Positions 16,131-23,617 of a stretch of DNA of 34,543 nt are shown here, piece by piece. The position numbers were made by a program, and so were the translations under genes. The notes under the pieces were generated by a model, which saw only the letters and a list, made by a program, of their open reading frames with translations, was not told the origin of the DNA and did no database searches. Source of the stretch: a virus; IMG/VR virus record IMGVR_UViG_3300038701_003660, positions 1 through 34,543 of that record. One strand, written 5' to 3'. The stretch's first letter is position 1, and each line of letters begins with the position of its first letter.

Positions 16131-17230
16131 CACGCACCTCCCTGTTGCAGCGCTCGCGCCTTGGCGAACTGCTCCTCGGTCAGGCCCATGCGCCGCATGA
16201 CGCTGCGGTCGGCCTCAGAGAACTCGGTGGGGGCGCCGTCCTTGGGCGGCGCCTTGCGGGAGCCGGCGGCGCTGGCGACCACCGGGGCGGACGCCAGCCA
16301 CTGCTTCGCCCCGGCTGGGTCGTTGGCCGCGAAGCCTGCGAACCACTCGCGCTGGGCGGGCACGAGCTTGCCGGCCGCCTCTGCGGCTTCGATGAGGCCC
16401 TTGGCCTCCAGCTCGCCAAGGCGCTTGCGTGCCTTGACGAGCTCGGCGGCCTCGACGAGGCCTGCGTGCTCAAGCACGGGCCGAAGCCCAGCGACCGCCC
16501 CGTCGACGCCTTGGTCGAGGGTGATCTCTGCGCAGGCCCGGTGCTCGAGCACCGAGCGGCCGACAGCGGCCTCGGCCTCAAGGAGCGCGAGCCCCTCCAG
16601 GCCGCCGGCCTTGCGGCCCTCGGTCGCGGCGTTGACCCGGTCCTGGGTGGCCTTGTTGGTGCGGGCGGTCTCAGCCAGCTCCGCGTCCGTGGTGCTCTCC
16701 GGTAGGGCGAGAGCAGTGAGGAGAAGGACTCTCAGCATGGGGCTCCTGGGGACTTCGTCTGCGGCGATGGCCGGCAGGTGGTCGAAGAAGGGGTTGTTGG
16801 TGATGGCGACGTTGAAGAGCCGCGTCCCGCGGCCTTCCCCGGTGCGTTTGTCCTCGTGGCCGAAGACGATGACCGGGCTGACGAACAGGTACTCGCCGTT
16901 TTTCAAAGTGTTCGATGCTTTTTCCGTCCACTCCGCTTTTGCCCAAAGCTCGGCCACTTTCGGACCGTCACGGCGCTCAAGCGCGATCACCCACCCCGCC
17001 GCGGGCACAGGCCCCCGGTTGTTGCGGGCCGCCATCGACTGGTGGTCGTAGTCGATGACGATGCGGCCTCGGCCGTCCGCCTCGAAGTTCGCGACCATCT
17101 CATCGAGGTCCTCGACCGTGAGGTCGAAGGCACCCACCGGGTGGGTCTCCCAGTGCCCCTCCGAGCACACCATGAACCACTCAGCGGGCTCACGGAGTTC
17201 CATGACCGCGCACCAAACGAATCGCCTCAT
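16130..17230 (-). CDS. Head maturation protease/scaffold, Mu gpI-like
   Basis: 366 residues from an ATG at 17230 that overlaps the portal stop. The N-terminal ~180 residues match the Mu protease family: GAFDLTVEDLDEMVANFE near residue 33, IVIDYDHQSM near residue 57 and a late FNVAITNNPFFDHLP block, with the conserved substrate-site histidine likely in DYDHQ. The remainder is a helical, A/E/K-rich scaffold region ending in LTEEQFAKARALQQGGA. In Mu the scaffold gpZ is made from the same gene by an internal start, so a similar product is possible here. Confidence 0.88.
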   Translation of the reverse strand: MRRFVWCAVMELREPAEWFMVCSEGHWETHPVGAFDLTVEDLDEMVANFEADGRGRIVIDYDHQSMAARNNRGPVPAAGWVIALERRDGPKVAELWAKAEWTEKASNTLKNGEYLFVSPVIVFGHEDKRTGEGRGTRLFNVAITNNPFFDHLPAIAADEVPRSPMLRVLLLTALALPESTTDAELAETARTNKATQDRVNAATEGRKAGGLEGLALLEAEAAVGRSVLEHRACAEITLDQGVDGAVAGLRPVLEHAGLVEAAELVKARKRLGELEAKGLIEAAEAAGKLVPAQREWFAGFAANDPAGAKQWLASAPVVASAAGSRKAPPKDGAPTEFSEADRSVMRRMGLTEEQFAKARALQQGGA

Positions 17231-19662
17231 CGGGTCTCCTTCACACCAAGCGCCTCTGTCCAGGCGTCGGGAAACTGGGCCCAGTCGACCTCGTGCGGCG
17301 ACAGAGCAGGGTTGGCTCGCCAGCCATGGTCGGGCAGCATGGGCTCGGCCAGGCCGCCGTCGCGGCTGGGCCAGCTCGGCAGGGCCTCTTCCACCGACAA
17401 GCCCCGGCGGACGAGCTCCGCCTGAGTCAGCGCCCTCACGCCGCACCGGCATCCATGGCCGTTTGGCGGGTACCAAGTCAGCCAGATCGCATGTCCCGCA
17501 CGCCAGGCCTTCCCGTTCATGGCTTCGTGTTGGTTGCGGGTCCGCTCGTCGATGATGGCGTCGTAGAGCCAGAACGGCCTCGCCTCAAGCATCGCGGGAC
17601 GCGTCATCTCCCGATAGCGTCCGACCTGATAGGCCGTGGCCATGTGGTTGCGGAAGACCAGCTCGATGTACCAGGGGCGCGTGCCCGCCCCACCCGAGAG
17701 GCCGCTCAAGCGCCACTCTTCACGATACCGGTCCTCGAACTCCGCGAATGTGTCGCCGTCCTCCAGGGCCATCTCCAGTGCGTAGTGCACGCCCTGGGCC
17801 GCCCTCAAGGTCGTGAAGTGCACGCCCGCGAACGCGCGATGCCGCGCCTCGGCGGTCAGGCCAGGCAGCTCCTCGGTGAGGGTGGGGATGCGCTCACGCC
17901 ACCAGTCCAAAGCCTCGCGAGGCGGCACGTCGGGCCACTCTCCGAGGGCCTCCTCATCCTCGAGCACCTGCACCCGGCCGATGAGCTCCGCGGTGAGCAT
18001 CTCGTCGGCCAACTCCTCAGCGAGGTCTTCCAGCTCCAGCGTGCGCAGCGCCTCCACCAGCGCCGGCCCCACACCGCTGATGCTGCCCGCCGCCACCAGG
18101 TGCTCGTCGAGGTGCTCGAGGACCCGTTGCCAGCCTCCCGCGCTGTGCTCCGCGAGCGCTTTGCGGACGGCCACCTCCAAATCAGCGCGGAGATGCGGGG
18201 TCTCTGCGAGCTCATGGGCGCCGCAGACATGCACAGCCTCTCGCAGCTCCCTCGCCTCAGCCCATCGCGCATCGCGGCGCTGCTCGGCTGCGGACTTAAC
18301 CCGAGGTTTCGGTGGCTCCTGGGCGTCCTGCCCGCCCTGGTAGACCTCCTCGCCTTCCTCGGGCAGGGGGATCCCGAAGCGCTCATGCACATGCTGCCGC
18401 GGCAGCGCGACGCCGATGCCGTGGAGGTCGACGTACATCTTCGCCACAGCCGCCCGGTCTTCCGGCGGCGTGGCGTCCAAGACGAGGCGAGGGTAGCGGT
18501 GCTGTTCACCGAACTGGTGGCGCACCGCGACCCTGACCAGGTCCCGGGTCAGGGTGTCGCTGAGCTGGGCGGCGTCGGACTCCAAGAGGTCGTGGCGCAC
18601 GTTGTCGTGGACGTTGCCCAGCGCCTGGGTACCCCGGCGCCCCTCCTCCGTGGTCAGCGTCTGCCCGAGCACGGCCTTTGATTGGGCCCGGTCGGCCCAG
18701 GTCACGAGCTTCTCGTAGACCTCGACGGAGCTCCGGGTGCTGGCGGCCTGCACGAACTCGATGTCCGTGTGCGTCGGGATCATCGCCGCCGCGTCCGCGC
18801 CCAGCGACCGGAGCGCTGCGAGCAGCTGGGCCCGGTCGTCTTGGCTCGTCGTCGCGTCGTACTTCCCCACCCGGATGGGGCAGCCGTAGGTCTCCGCGAA
18901 GATCAGCCAGTCCTTGAGCGTGTAGTTCTTGAAGAGGTAGGCCCACCCAAGGGGTCGGCCGAGGCCCCGACGGGCCGCGTGGAGACCACACTTCGCGCGT
19001 GGCTGGTGCAGCACCCAGGCGCCGGGCTGCAGGGGCTCGCCTCGGGTGGGCGCCTCTGGGGTCCGAATCGCCCAGCGCATGGGGTCCTCACGCTGTGGCA
19101 CCAGCCACGTCGCCGGGCGGCCCACCAGGCGTCGCACCCGCACCTGACCTCCACGCACCTCCCAGTCGATCTCCGCTGCGCTGTAGCCGAAGTAGATGCC
19201 GTCCAAGAGGTCGCTCAGCGCCTCACGCCACCCCTCCACCCCCTGAATGAGGTCGGTGACCCACTCGGCGATCCGCTGGTCGCGCCGCGTGCGTCCACCA
19301 GGCACCACCCGCCACGGGAGCTGCCCCACGCCCATCGTGCGGGTGTTGAGCACCGCGACGAGGTGCAGGTCCCGGTCCAACATCTCCCCGAGAAGCTCGG
19401 CCTGCTCGACGACGTAGCCGTCTGATGCCTGCCGAAGGTATCGAGCGAGCCGCTGGGGTGTCAGGCCCACGCCTCGGCGACTGCTGCCCACCGTGCGCGG
19501 CCCCCACCAGCTGGCGTCGTGATGGGCGGGGGCGGGTTTGACCAGCCCACCACGCACCGGCTCTCGCGCCTCGAGGGGGACGCGGGCGGCGGAGGCCGCT
19601 GGGCCCGATGACAGCGTGAGCGGCTGCCGCTTGAGGCCGAACAAGTCGCCGAAGAAGCCCAT
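17227..19662 (-). CDS. Fused portal (DUF935, Mu gp29) and head morphogenesis (MuF, gp30) protein
   Basis: 811 residues in one frame. The ATG at 19662 has AGGGAG upstream and overlaps the terminase stop (TGATG). Residues ~60-450 are the DUF935 portal: VAVLNTRTMGVGQLPWRVVP near 102-121, FGYSAAEIDWE near 158-168, LFKNYTLKDWLIFAETYG near 243-260. A helical linker covers ~455-590. Residues ~590-760 are MuF-like: a FAGVHFTTLRAAQG block near 611-624, FRNHMATAYQVGRY near 670-683, DERTRNQHEAMNG near 705-717 and a PPNGHGCRC motif near 732-740. In Mu these are two proteins. The fusion puts the portal and the minor head protein in fixed stoichiometry. Confidence 0.93.
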   Translation of the reverse strand: MGFFGDLFGLKRQPLTLSSGPAASAARVPLEAREPVRGGLVKPAPAHHDASWWGPRTVGSSRRGVGLTPQRLARYLRQASDGYVVEQAELLGEMLDRDLHLVAVLNTRTMGVGQLPWRVVPGGRTRRDQRIAEWVTDLIQGVEGWREALSDLLDGIYFGYSAAEIDWEVRGGQVRVRRLVGRPATWLVPQREDPMRWAIRTPEAPTRGEPLQPGAWVLHQPRAKCGLHAARRGLGRPLGWAYLFKNYTLKDWLIFAETYGCPIRVGKYDATTSQDDRAQLLAALRSLGADAAAMIPTHTDIEFVQAASTRSSVEVYEKLVTWADRAQSKAVLGQTLTTEEGRRGTQALGNVHDNVRHDLLESDAAQLSDTLTRDLVRVAVRHQFGEQHRYPRLVLDATPPEDRAAVAKMYVDLHGIGVALPRQHVHERFGIPLPEEGEEVYQGGQDAQEPPKPRVKSAAEQRRDARWAEARELREAVHVCGAHELAETPHLRADLEVAVRKALAEHSAGGWQRVLEHLDEHLVAAGSISGVGPALVEALRTLELEDLAEELADEMLTAELIGRVQVLEDEEALGEWPDVPPREALDWWRERIPTLTEELPGLTAEARHRAFAGVHFTTLRAAQGVHYALEMALEDGDTFAEFEDRYREEWRLSGLSGGAGTRPWYIELVFRNHMATAYQVGRYREMTRPAMLEARPFWLYDAIIDERTRNQHEAMNGKAWRAGHAIWLTWYPPNGHGCRCGVRALTQAELVRRGLSVEEALPSWPSRDGGLAEPMLPDHGWRANPALSPHEVDWAQFPDAWTEALGVKETR

Positions 19663-21269
19663 CACCACGCTCCCTTGCCGAAGTGGCTGCGCCGCCCCGG
19701 CACATGCTCGACGTGCGCCAGGCCATGCCCCCGGTGGGAGCGGTGTACGAGCTGTCGGCACATCTCGAAGACGTCGAGGCCGTCCTTCTTGCCGTGGGGG
19801 TAGGCGTCGCCCTGGCGACGCAGCGCCACGCAGCTCCCGTCGTCCGGCAGCCTGAACTGGCCACGCCGAGCGAGCGCGGCCAGCCCCCGGAGGCGCATGT
19901 CCTTGCTCTCCCCCTGGTAGACGATCTGCTCCCAGCCGATGAAGAAGCCCTGGGCACCGCCCCGGAGCGTCAGCAGCACCGTCATCAGGCGCTGAAAGCC
20001 GATGGCCTCGATGCCGTGTAGGTCGCAGTCCTCCTCGGCCGCGATGGCCAGCACCCGGTCGACCAGCTCCATCTCGTCGCAGATGTTCAGCAGCTCGATG
20101 CGGTGAGCCAGGAAGTGGCCGTCGACGAAGCGCGCGATGCCGACGGCCTGGTCGTCGCCGCCGCCGAGGGCGGGGTCGAAGGCCAGCACCTTGATGCCAG
20201 GTCGCCGCGCGTACTCCAGCCGGCTGTACGTGCTCCAGCTGGTGAAGATGCGGCCCTCGGCGGAGGGCTCCTGGTCCTCCATCTCCGGCCCGAACGTCTC
20301 GGGGTCGTCGTTGAGCTCCGCGAGCAGGTCCTCGGCGGGCCAACGCTCGGGCCAGGCGGAGGTCTTTCGCCAGTCGTCCCAGCAGTGGTAGCGCAGCTTG
20401 CGGAAGCGCGTAAACCGCTTGGGATCGCAGAAGCGGACGATCTGGCAGTCGTGCCAGCTGGGCGTCCCCACCATGAAGACACGGGACACGCCGGGCTCCA
20501 GTCCGAACTTCACGCCGCCGTTGATCTTCCGCGTCGCCGCGTCGCGCTTGCCGGTCTGCTCAGGCCGTCCAGCGGTGCGCTTGGAGTCGAGGTCGTCCAT
20601 CAGCGCCAGCGTGGGCCGTCTGGGGCCATGCTTGCCGCCGCGGATGGCGCCCTCCATCCCGAAGGCTCGCACGCGGACGTCGGTGGTGGTAACGAAGTCG
20701 TGGTAGTTGACTCCCTCGTCTCGGACCAGCACGCCCCAGTCCGAGCGCAGACGGTCATTACGCTCCAGCTCGAGCTTGATGGACTCGGTGAACTCCTGCG
20801 CTGTCGCGAAGGTCACCGCGATGATCTGGATGTAGGGGTCCCAGTGCAGGGCGATGTCGCGCCCTTGCTCCTCCATGACCTCATGGATGGCCCGGAAGAG
20901 TGCCGGGTCCTCCGCCTCCAGCGTGCCGTCCTGCCACTGCCGCAGGACGGCACCGCAGACCGCCTGGTGGAGCCCATAGGCGAAGGTGATCACGGTGGAC
21001 TTGGAGAAACCGCGCGGAGCCCGCACCGCGATGAAGCGGTCTGCCTCCAAGGCGCGATACCACTCAAGGTGCATCGCCGCGGGGACCTCGCGGAAGTAGT
21101 GGGGCAGGTAGGTCCGGTTGAAGACCTCCGGCAGCACGATGGCCTCAGCCTTGCGGCGAGCCATGGCCTCAGGGCTGTCCCCCTCGAAGACCGTGGTGCG
21201 GAGCTCCGCGAGGCGCAGCAGCGCCTCCGCTCGGGACCAGAACTGCTTCTGGGTCGGTCCCCGCCCCAT
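19662..21269 (-). CDS. Terminase large subunit, Mu gp28-like
   Basis: 535 residues. ATPase domain: a Walker A-like RAPRGFSKST at residues 83-92, a Walker B-like LALMDDLD at 221-228 and a GTPSWHD coupling motif near 268. Nuclease domain: AFDPALGGGDDQ at 363-374 (first acidic D365), GIEAIGF near E421, and KDGLDVFEM with D499 as probable third acid. It overlaps the small-subunit gene by one base and the portal gene by one base. It packages DNA by a headful mechanism, by analogy to Mu. Confidence 0.93.
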   Translation of the reverse strand: MGRGPTQKQFWSRAEALLRLAELRTTVFEGDSPEAMARRKAEAIVLPEVFNRTYLPHYFREVPAAMHLEWYRALEADRFIAVRAPRGFSKSTVITFAYGLHQAVCGAVLRQWQDGTLEAEDPALFRAIHEVMEEQGRDIALHWDPYIQIIAVTFATAQEFTESIKLELERNDRLRSDWGVLVRDEGVNYHDFVTTTDVRVRAFGMEGAIRGGKHGPRRPTLALMDDLDSKRTAGRPEQTGKRDAATRKINGGVKFGLEPGVSRVFMVGTPSWHDCQIVRFCDPKRFTRFRKLRYHCWDDWRKTSAWPERWPAEDLLAELNDDPETFGPEMEDQEPSAEGRIFTSWSTYSRLEYARRPGIKVLAFDPALGGGDDQAVGIARFVDGHFLAHRIELLNICDEMELVDRVLAIAAEEDCDLHGIEAIGFQRLMTVLLTLRGGAQGFFIGWEQIVYQGESKDMRLRGLAALARRGQFRLPDDGSCVALRRQGDAYPHGKKDGLDVFEMCRQLVHRSHRGHGLAHVEHVPGRRSHFGKGAW

Positions 21270-21724
21270 CAGTCCTCCCCGACGAGGTGGGCCATCAGCC
21301 CTGGCAGGTGCGGCGTGAGCGCGGTCAGGAGGTTGCGGTCCACCTCACCGAGGCGCTCCACCAGCGCATCGACGACGTCGAGCACCACCTGGCGGCGGAT
21401 GCGCTCATCTTGGGCCTGCTGTTCCTCGCTGCGGCCCGCCTTGTCGACCCGCTCCCACGCGTAGACGTCCTGCGCCCAGTCCCGACGCTTCGGATCGTTG
21501 ATGGCCTTGAGCGCCCGGTCGAGCGCGAGGTTGCGGAGACGCCGCCGTCGGGCGGTGTAGTCCATCTCCCCCACGCGCTGCTCCGCCCACCCCTCACGCG
21601 CGCCGCGCTTTTGGAGCGTGCTCTGGGCGATCCCGATGGCGTCAGCGACGTCCCGGTAGGCCATGCGCTCGACGACGTAGAGTCGCCGCGCCTCCTCCCA
21701 GGTCTCAGGGGAGTAGCCCCTCAT
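21269..21724 (-). CDS. Terminase small subunit-like HTH protein
   Basis: 151 residues. An N-terminal helix-turn-helix spans about residues 6-45 (ARRLYVVERMAYRDVADAIG, then STLQKRGAREGW), the arrangement of phage small terminases that bind the packaging site. The rest is helical and charged, suited to oligomer formation. The start overlaps the stop of the DUF2730-like gene as ATGA and the gene ends one base into the large-subunit start. In Mu the small subunit is gp27 at the same place. Confidence 0.82.
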   Translation of the reverse strand: MRGYSPETWEEARRLYVVERMAYRDVADAIGIAQSTLQKRGAREGWAEQRVGEMDYTARRRRLRNLALDRALKAINDPKRRDWAQDVYAWERVDKAGRSEEQQAQDERIRRQVVLDVVDALVERLGEVDRNLLTALTPHLPGLMAHLVGED

Positions 21725-22095
21725 TCGCGGCTCTTGGACTGCGCGACAAGCTCGCGGCGCAGCTCAGCGAGCTCGCGGCGCAGGGCGGCGATGCTCTGAT
21801 TGATGAGCTGCATGTCGACGCGCAGCTCCGCGCGGTACTCGGCGAGCTCTGCGCGTCGGGCGTAGACCTCCCGGGTGTTCTGGAGGCGATCTTCGAGGCT
21901 TCCGACGCGGTCGTCGAGGTTCTGAGCGTTGCGACGCCACGTCCCGAGGCCAACGCTGGCGACCAGGGTGAAGACGAGCTGGACAGCGCTGGCCGCCCAT
22001 AGAGCGTTCATCCCGCCATCCTCGCCAGCGAAGGCGAAGGGGGGCGCAGCGAGCGAGAACAAGGCTACCGCGAGGCAGCGGAGGAGCAGGGACAT
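21721..22095 (-). CDS. DUF2730-like membrane protein, first gene of the late operon
   Basis: 124 residues. A signal-peptide-like start (LLLRCLAVALFSLAAPPFAFA, with AFA before GE at about residue 23) is followed by a membrane helix at about 30-52 and a long C-terminal coiled coil (RVGSLEDRLQNTREVY and later heptads of R/E/L). Mu gp25 (DUF2730) has the membrane helix and coiled coil, at the same position ahead of terminase genes. An ATG at 22011 would give that shorter form without the signal-like part. A lysis role (spanin-like) is possible but unproven. The ribosome site GGAG lies in a small hairpin at 22101-22112. Confidence 0.7.
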   Translation of the reverse strand: MSLLLRCLAVALFSLAAPPFAFAGEDGGMNALWAASAVQLVFTLVASVGLGTWRRNAQNLDDRVGSLEDRLQNTREVYARRAELAEYRAELRVDMQLINQSIAALRRELAELRRELVAQSKSRE

Positions 22096-22100
22096 CTCCT

Positions 22101-22112
22101 CTCCAAGTGGAG
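22101..22112 (-). promoter_or_regulatory. Hairpin containing the late operon's ribosome-binding site
   Basis: On the minus strand CTCCA-CT-TGGAG forms a 5-base stem whose right arm is the GGAG ribosome site, ending five bases before the ATG at 22095. A similar TGGAG hairpin lies over the gp16 start site and another in the 32.8 kb leader. Confidence 0.45.
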
Positions 22113-22132
22113 GTGCCCTGATCTGGTAGTGG

Positions 22133-22182
22133 CCGCCTGCCCGAAGTGTTCCACGCTTTCGTGGACTTTCTTCCTCAGGCGG
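22133..22182. repeat. 50-base two-tier palindrome upstream of the late operon
   Basis: Outer arms CCGCCTG (22133-22139) and CAGGCGG (22176-22182) and inner arms TCCACG (22150-22155) and CGTGGA (22160-22165) share exactly the same centre. It lies between the lipoprotein stop and the late operon start. As RNA it would be a hairpin with a 10-by-10 internal loop and no U-tract, so an operator or processing site fits better than a terminator. Confidence 0.55.
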
Positions 22183-22199
22183 TCAGCCCTTGTCCTGCG

Positions 22200-22742
22200 T
22201 TAACGGCGGACGTGCACCACGAAGCGGTCGTAGGGCTTCCGGTTGATGCGCTCGCGGAAGTGGTTGAACTCGCAGGGGAGTTCGATGACGGAGCCCTCGA
22301 AGCTCACCGGCTCAATACGTCGCCAATCCCCTTGGATTGCGTTCTGACGAAGCTCGCCCACAGACGTTTCCAGAGCCGTCGTGTGCTCCTCTATGTAGCG
22401 CTCGTAGAAGTGGGCGTTGATCTGGAGTTCTGGGCCCCACTCGTTGGGGTTGATCTCCAGGCCGATGTCCAGCAGCAAGGGCTCCACCGGGGAGAGGGTG
22501 GGATCGCAGTCGACCACCCAGGTGCGAACCTCGCCGACCTGCCACTCGTCAGAGGTGTCATCGGTGGTGCCGCTGTCGTCAGGCGCGCTGTCATCGACGG
22601 CGCTGTCGTCCGGTGTGCCTGTGTCCTCGGAGTCCGTAGGCTCCCCGGAGTCCAGCTCCTTGGGGACGGTGTCCACCATGAGGGCTGAGTCGACCAGATC
22701 TCCGACAGCAGCGCAACCGAATAGCAACCAGAAATACATCAT
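22200..22742 (-). CDS. Lipoprotein with acidic linker, likely moron
   Basis: 180 residues. The N-terminus is a short lipoprotein signal (MMYFWLLFGC) with the lipobox cysteine at residue 10. Residues ~30-65 are a D/S/T/G-rich linker of DSG/DDS repeats, then comes a ~110-residue folded domain with W, Y and F residues and a basic end (DRFVVHVRR). No catalytic motif is recognised. The linker style is common in lipoproteins of Myxococcota-like bacteria. The gene sits between the repressor terminator and the late operon with its own promoter, GGGAGG ribosome site and no overlap with neighbours. This suggests expression from the lysogen and a role at the cell surface. Confidence 0.75.
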   Translation of the reverse strand: MMYFWLLFGCAAVGDLVDSALMVDTVPKELDSGEPTDSEDTGTPDDSAVDDSAPDDSGTTDDTSDEWQVGEVRTWVVDCDPTLSPVEPLLLDIGLEINPNEWGPELQINAHFYERYIEEHTTALETSVGELRQNAIQGDWRRIEPVSFEGSVIELPCEFNHFRERINRKPYDRFVVHVRR

Positions 22743-22750
22743 TCGCCTCC

Positions 22751-22795
22751 CGTGAGTACTCGTTCACGTATACCTGAGTTCCACCACCCACACAA
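22751..22795 (-). promoter_or_regulatory. Promoter of the lipoprotein gene with inverted repeat
   Basis: Read on the minus strand: TTGTGT (22795-22790), a 17-base spacer and TATACG (22772-22767). The match is moderate (3 of 6 and 4 of 6). A CGTGA/TCACG inverted repeat (22751-22768) overlaps the -10 and could be an operator. GGGAGG follows before the ATG. Confidence 0.4.
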
Positions 22796-22820
22796 GCCCA
22801 CCCCAGACGCCTCCCCCGGC

Positions 22821-22845
22821 CAAAAGTAACACGGTGTTACTTTTG
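22821..22845. terminator. Bidirectional terminator-like palindrome
   Basis: A perfect inverted repeat with 12-base arms around one central base: CAAAAGTAACAC, G, GTGTTACTTTTG. The A4 and T4 flanks of the GTAACA/TGTTAC stem make it suitable for termination in both directions. It includes the repressor's TAA stop and separates that gene from the lipoprotein promoter. An operator function is a less likely alternative. Confidence 0.7.
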
Positions 22846-23259
22846 CTCCGGTTCGCCATCGGGCCTGCGTAGTGCTATTCCGGCAATGATTCCATCTATA
22901 TAGCGCTCCGCTTCGCTGACCGCGTCTTCCCCCCCGACATCGAGCAGTTCCTCGAATCTGTGCGCCCCTCGCAGCCATACCGCGCGGCGCCCTACTGACA
23001 TGGCGCCGGCCTTGCTACTTGCCTCAAGCAGCTGCTCCAGGACGCTTTGGGGAGGCGACACCACGCCTGCATCCATTCTGACACCGGATGATTGCTGCTC
23101 CAGTCTCGTCATGGCGGCCATGAGCTTCTTGCTTGGTGGCCTCTGGCCTCGAGCAACCGCGCTCACGTAGGAGCTACTAACACCTGCCTCTTGCGCCAGA
23201 TCGGCCTGGCTCGCAAAGATCCGGTCCAACCTTCCGGCGATATCGAGCTGATTACTCAT
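22837..23259 (-). CDS. XRE-type repressor, probable immunity (c-like) protein
   Basis: 140 residues. An N-terminal helix-turn-helix at about residues 17-40 contains QADLAQEAGVSSSYVSAVARG, the XRE pattern. The C-terminal ~70 residues form a helical domain probably used for dimerisation. It is transcribed leftward, away from the Ner-like gene, across a 62-base intergenic region holding a promoter and palindrome, as in repressor/Cro switches. No ribosome-binding site precedes the ATG at 23259, so the message may be leaderless or weakly translated. The stop lies inside the terminator palindrome. It is not related in sequence to Mu c as far as I can see. Confidence 0.8.
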   Translation of the reverse strand: MSNQLDIAGRLDRIFASQADLAQEAGVSSSYVSAVARGQRPPSKKLMAAMTRLEQQSSGVRMDAGVVSPPQSVLEQLLEASSKAGAMSVGRRAVWLRGAHRFEELLDVGGEDAVSEAERYIDGIIAGIALRRPDGEPEQK

Positions 23260-23272
23260 TGGGTGCCATTGC

Positions 23273-23302
23273 TTGACTTTTGGTTTCCTGCGTGTGAATC
23301 AT
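23273..23302 (+). promoter_or_regulatory. Probable early promoter
   Basis: TTGACT (5 of 6), 18-base spacer and AATCAT (4 of 6), followed by AGGAGG ahead of the ATG at 23322. It lies between divergent repressor and Ner-like genes and would drive the whole early operon. Confidence 0.55.
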
Positions 23303-23308
23303 TACGCA
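23289..23308. promoter_or_regulatory. Candidate early operator
   Basis: TGCGT and ACGCA arms separated by ten bases, placed across the -10 of the early promoter. A dimeric HTH protein, either the XRE repressor or the Ner-like protein, could bind here and block RNA polymerase. Confidence 0.45.
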
Positions 23309-23321
23309 TCCAGGAGGTGTC

Positions 23322-23576
23322 ATGACGACGACTCAGTTGAAGCAACGCATGCTCGGGCTGGGCCTGACCGGTCGCCAGTTGGCAACAGCCATCAACGCCA
23401 GCCCCTCTCAAGTCAGCGACGTTCTGCACGGCCACCGTAAAACGCCTTGGATTCGCCGTGGCATCGCTGGCCAGTTGCAGCTCAGCTTCGAGCTTGCTTG
23501 GGGTGTCCCCGACCCTGGCGTCGACCGCCTTCCCGCTGGCCGACCCGGACAGCAGCAGGCTGAGGCGGGGGTTTAG
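23322..23576 (+). CDS. Ner/Cro-like HTH regulator
   Basis: 84 residues. A helix-turn-helix at about residues 15-40 reads LTGRQLATAINASPSQVSDVL, followed by HGHRKTPWIRRGIAG, a form common in small early regulators of Mu-like phages. The ATG at 23322 is preceded by AGGAGG at optimal distance. It is the first gene of the rightward early operon and divergent from the repressor, the position of Mu ner, which shuts down early and repressor transcription. The final ~15 residues are low complexity. Confidence 0.75.
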   Translation: MTTTQLKQRMLGLGLTGRQLATAINASPSQVSDVLHGHRKTPWIRRGIAGQLQLSFELAWGVPDPGVDRLPAGRPGQQQAEAGV

Positions 23577-23617
23577 ATGTTCACGCATTTCCGCAGGGTA
23601 ATCAGGGGGGTCCGGTG

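Noticed and set aside
20103-21464. 453-codon plus-strand open frame
   Set aside because: Antisense to the terminase genes, with no start signal and shadow composition.
22150-22165. Inner hairpin as a rho-independent terminator of the lipoprotein gene
   Set aside because: On the minus strand it is not followed by a U-tract; an operator-like role is preferred.
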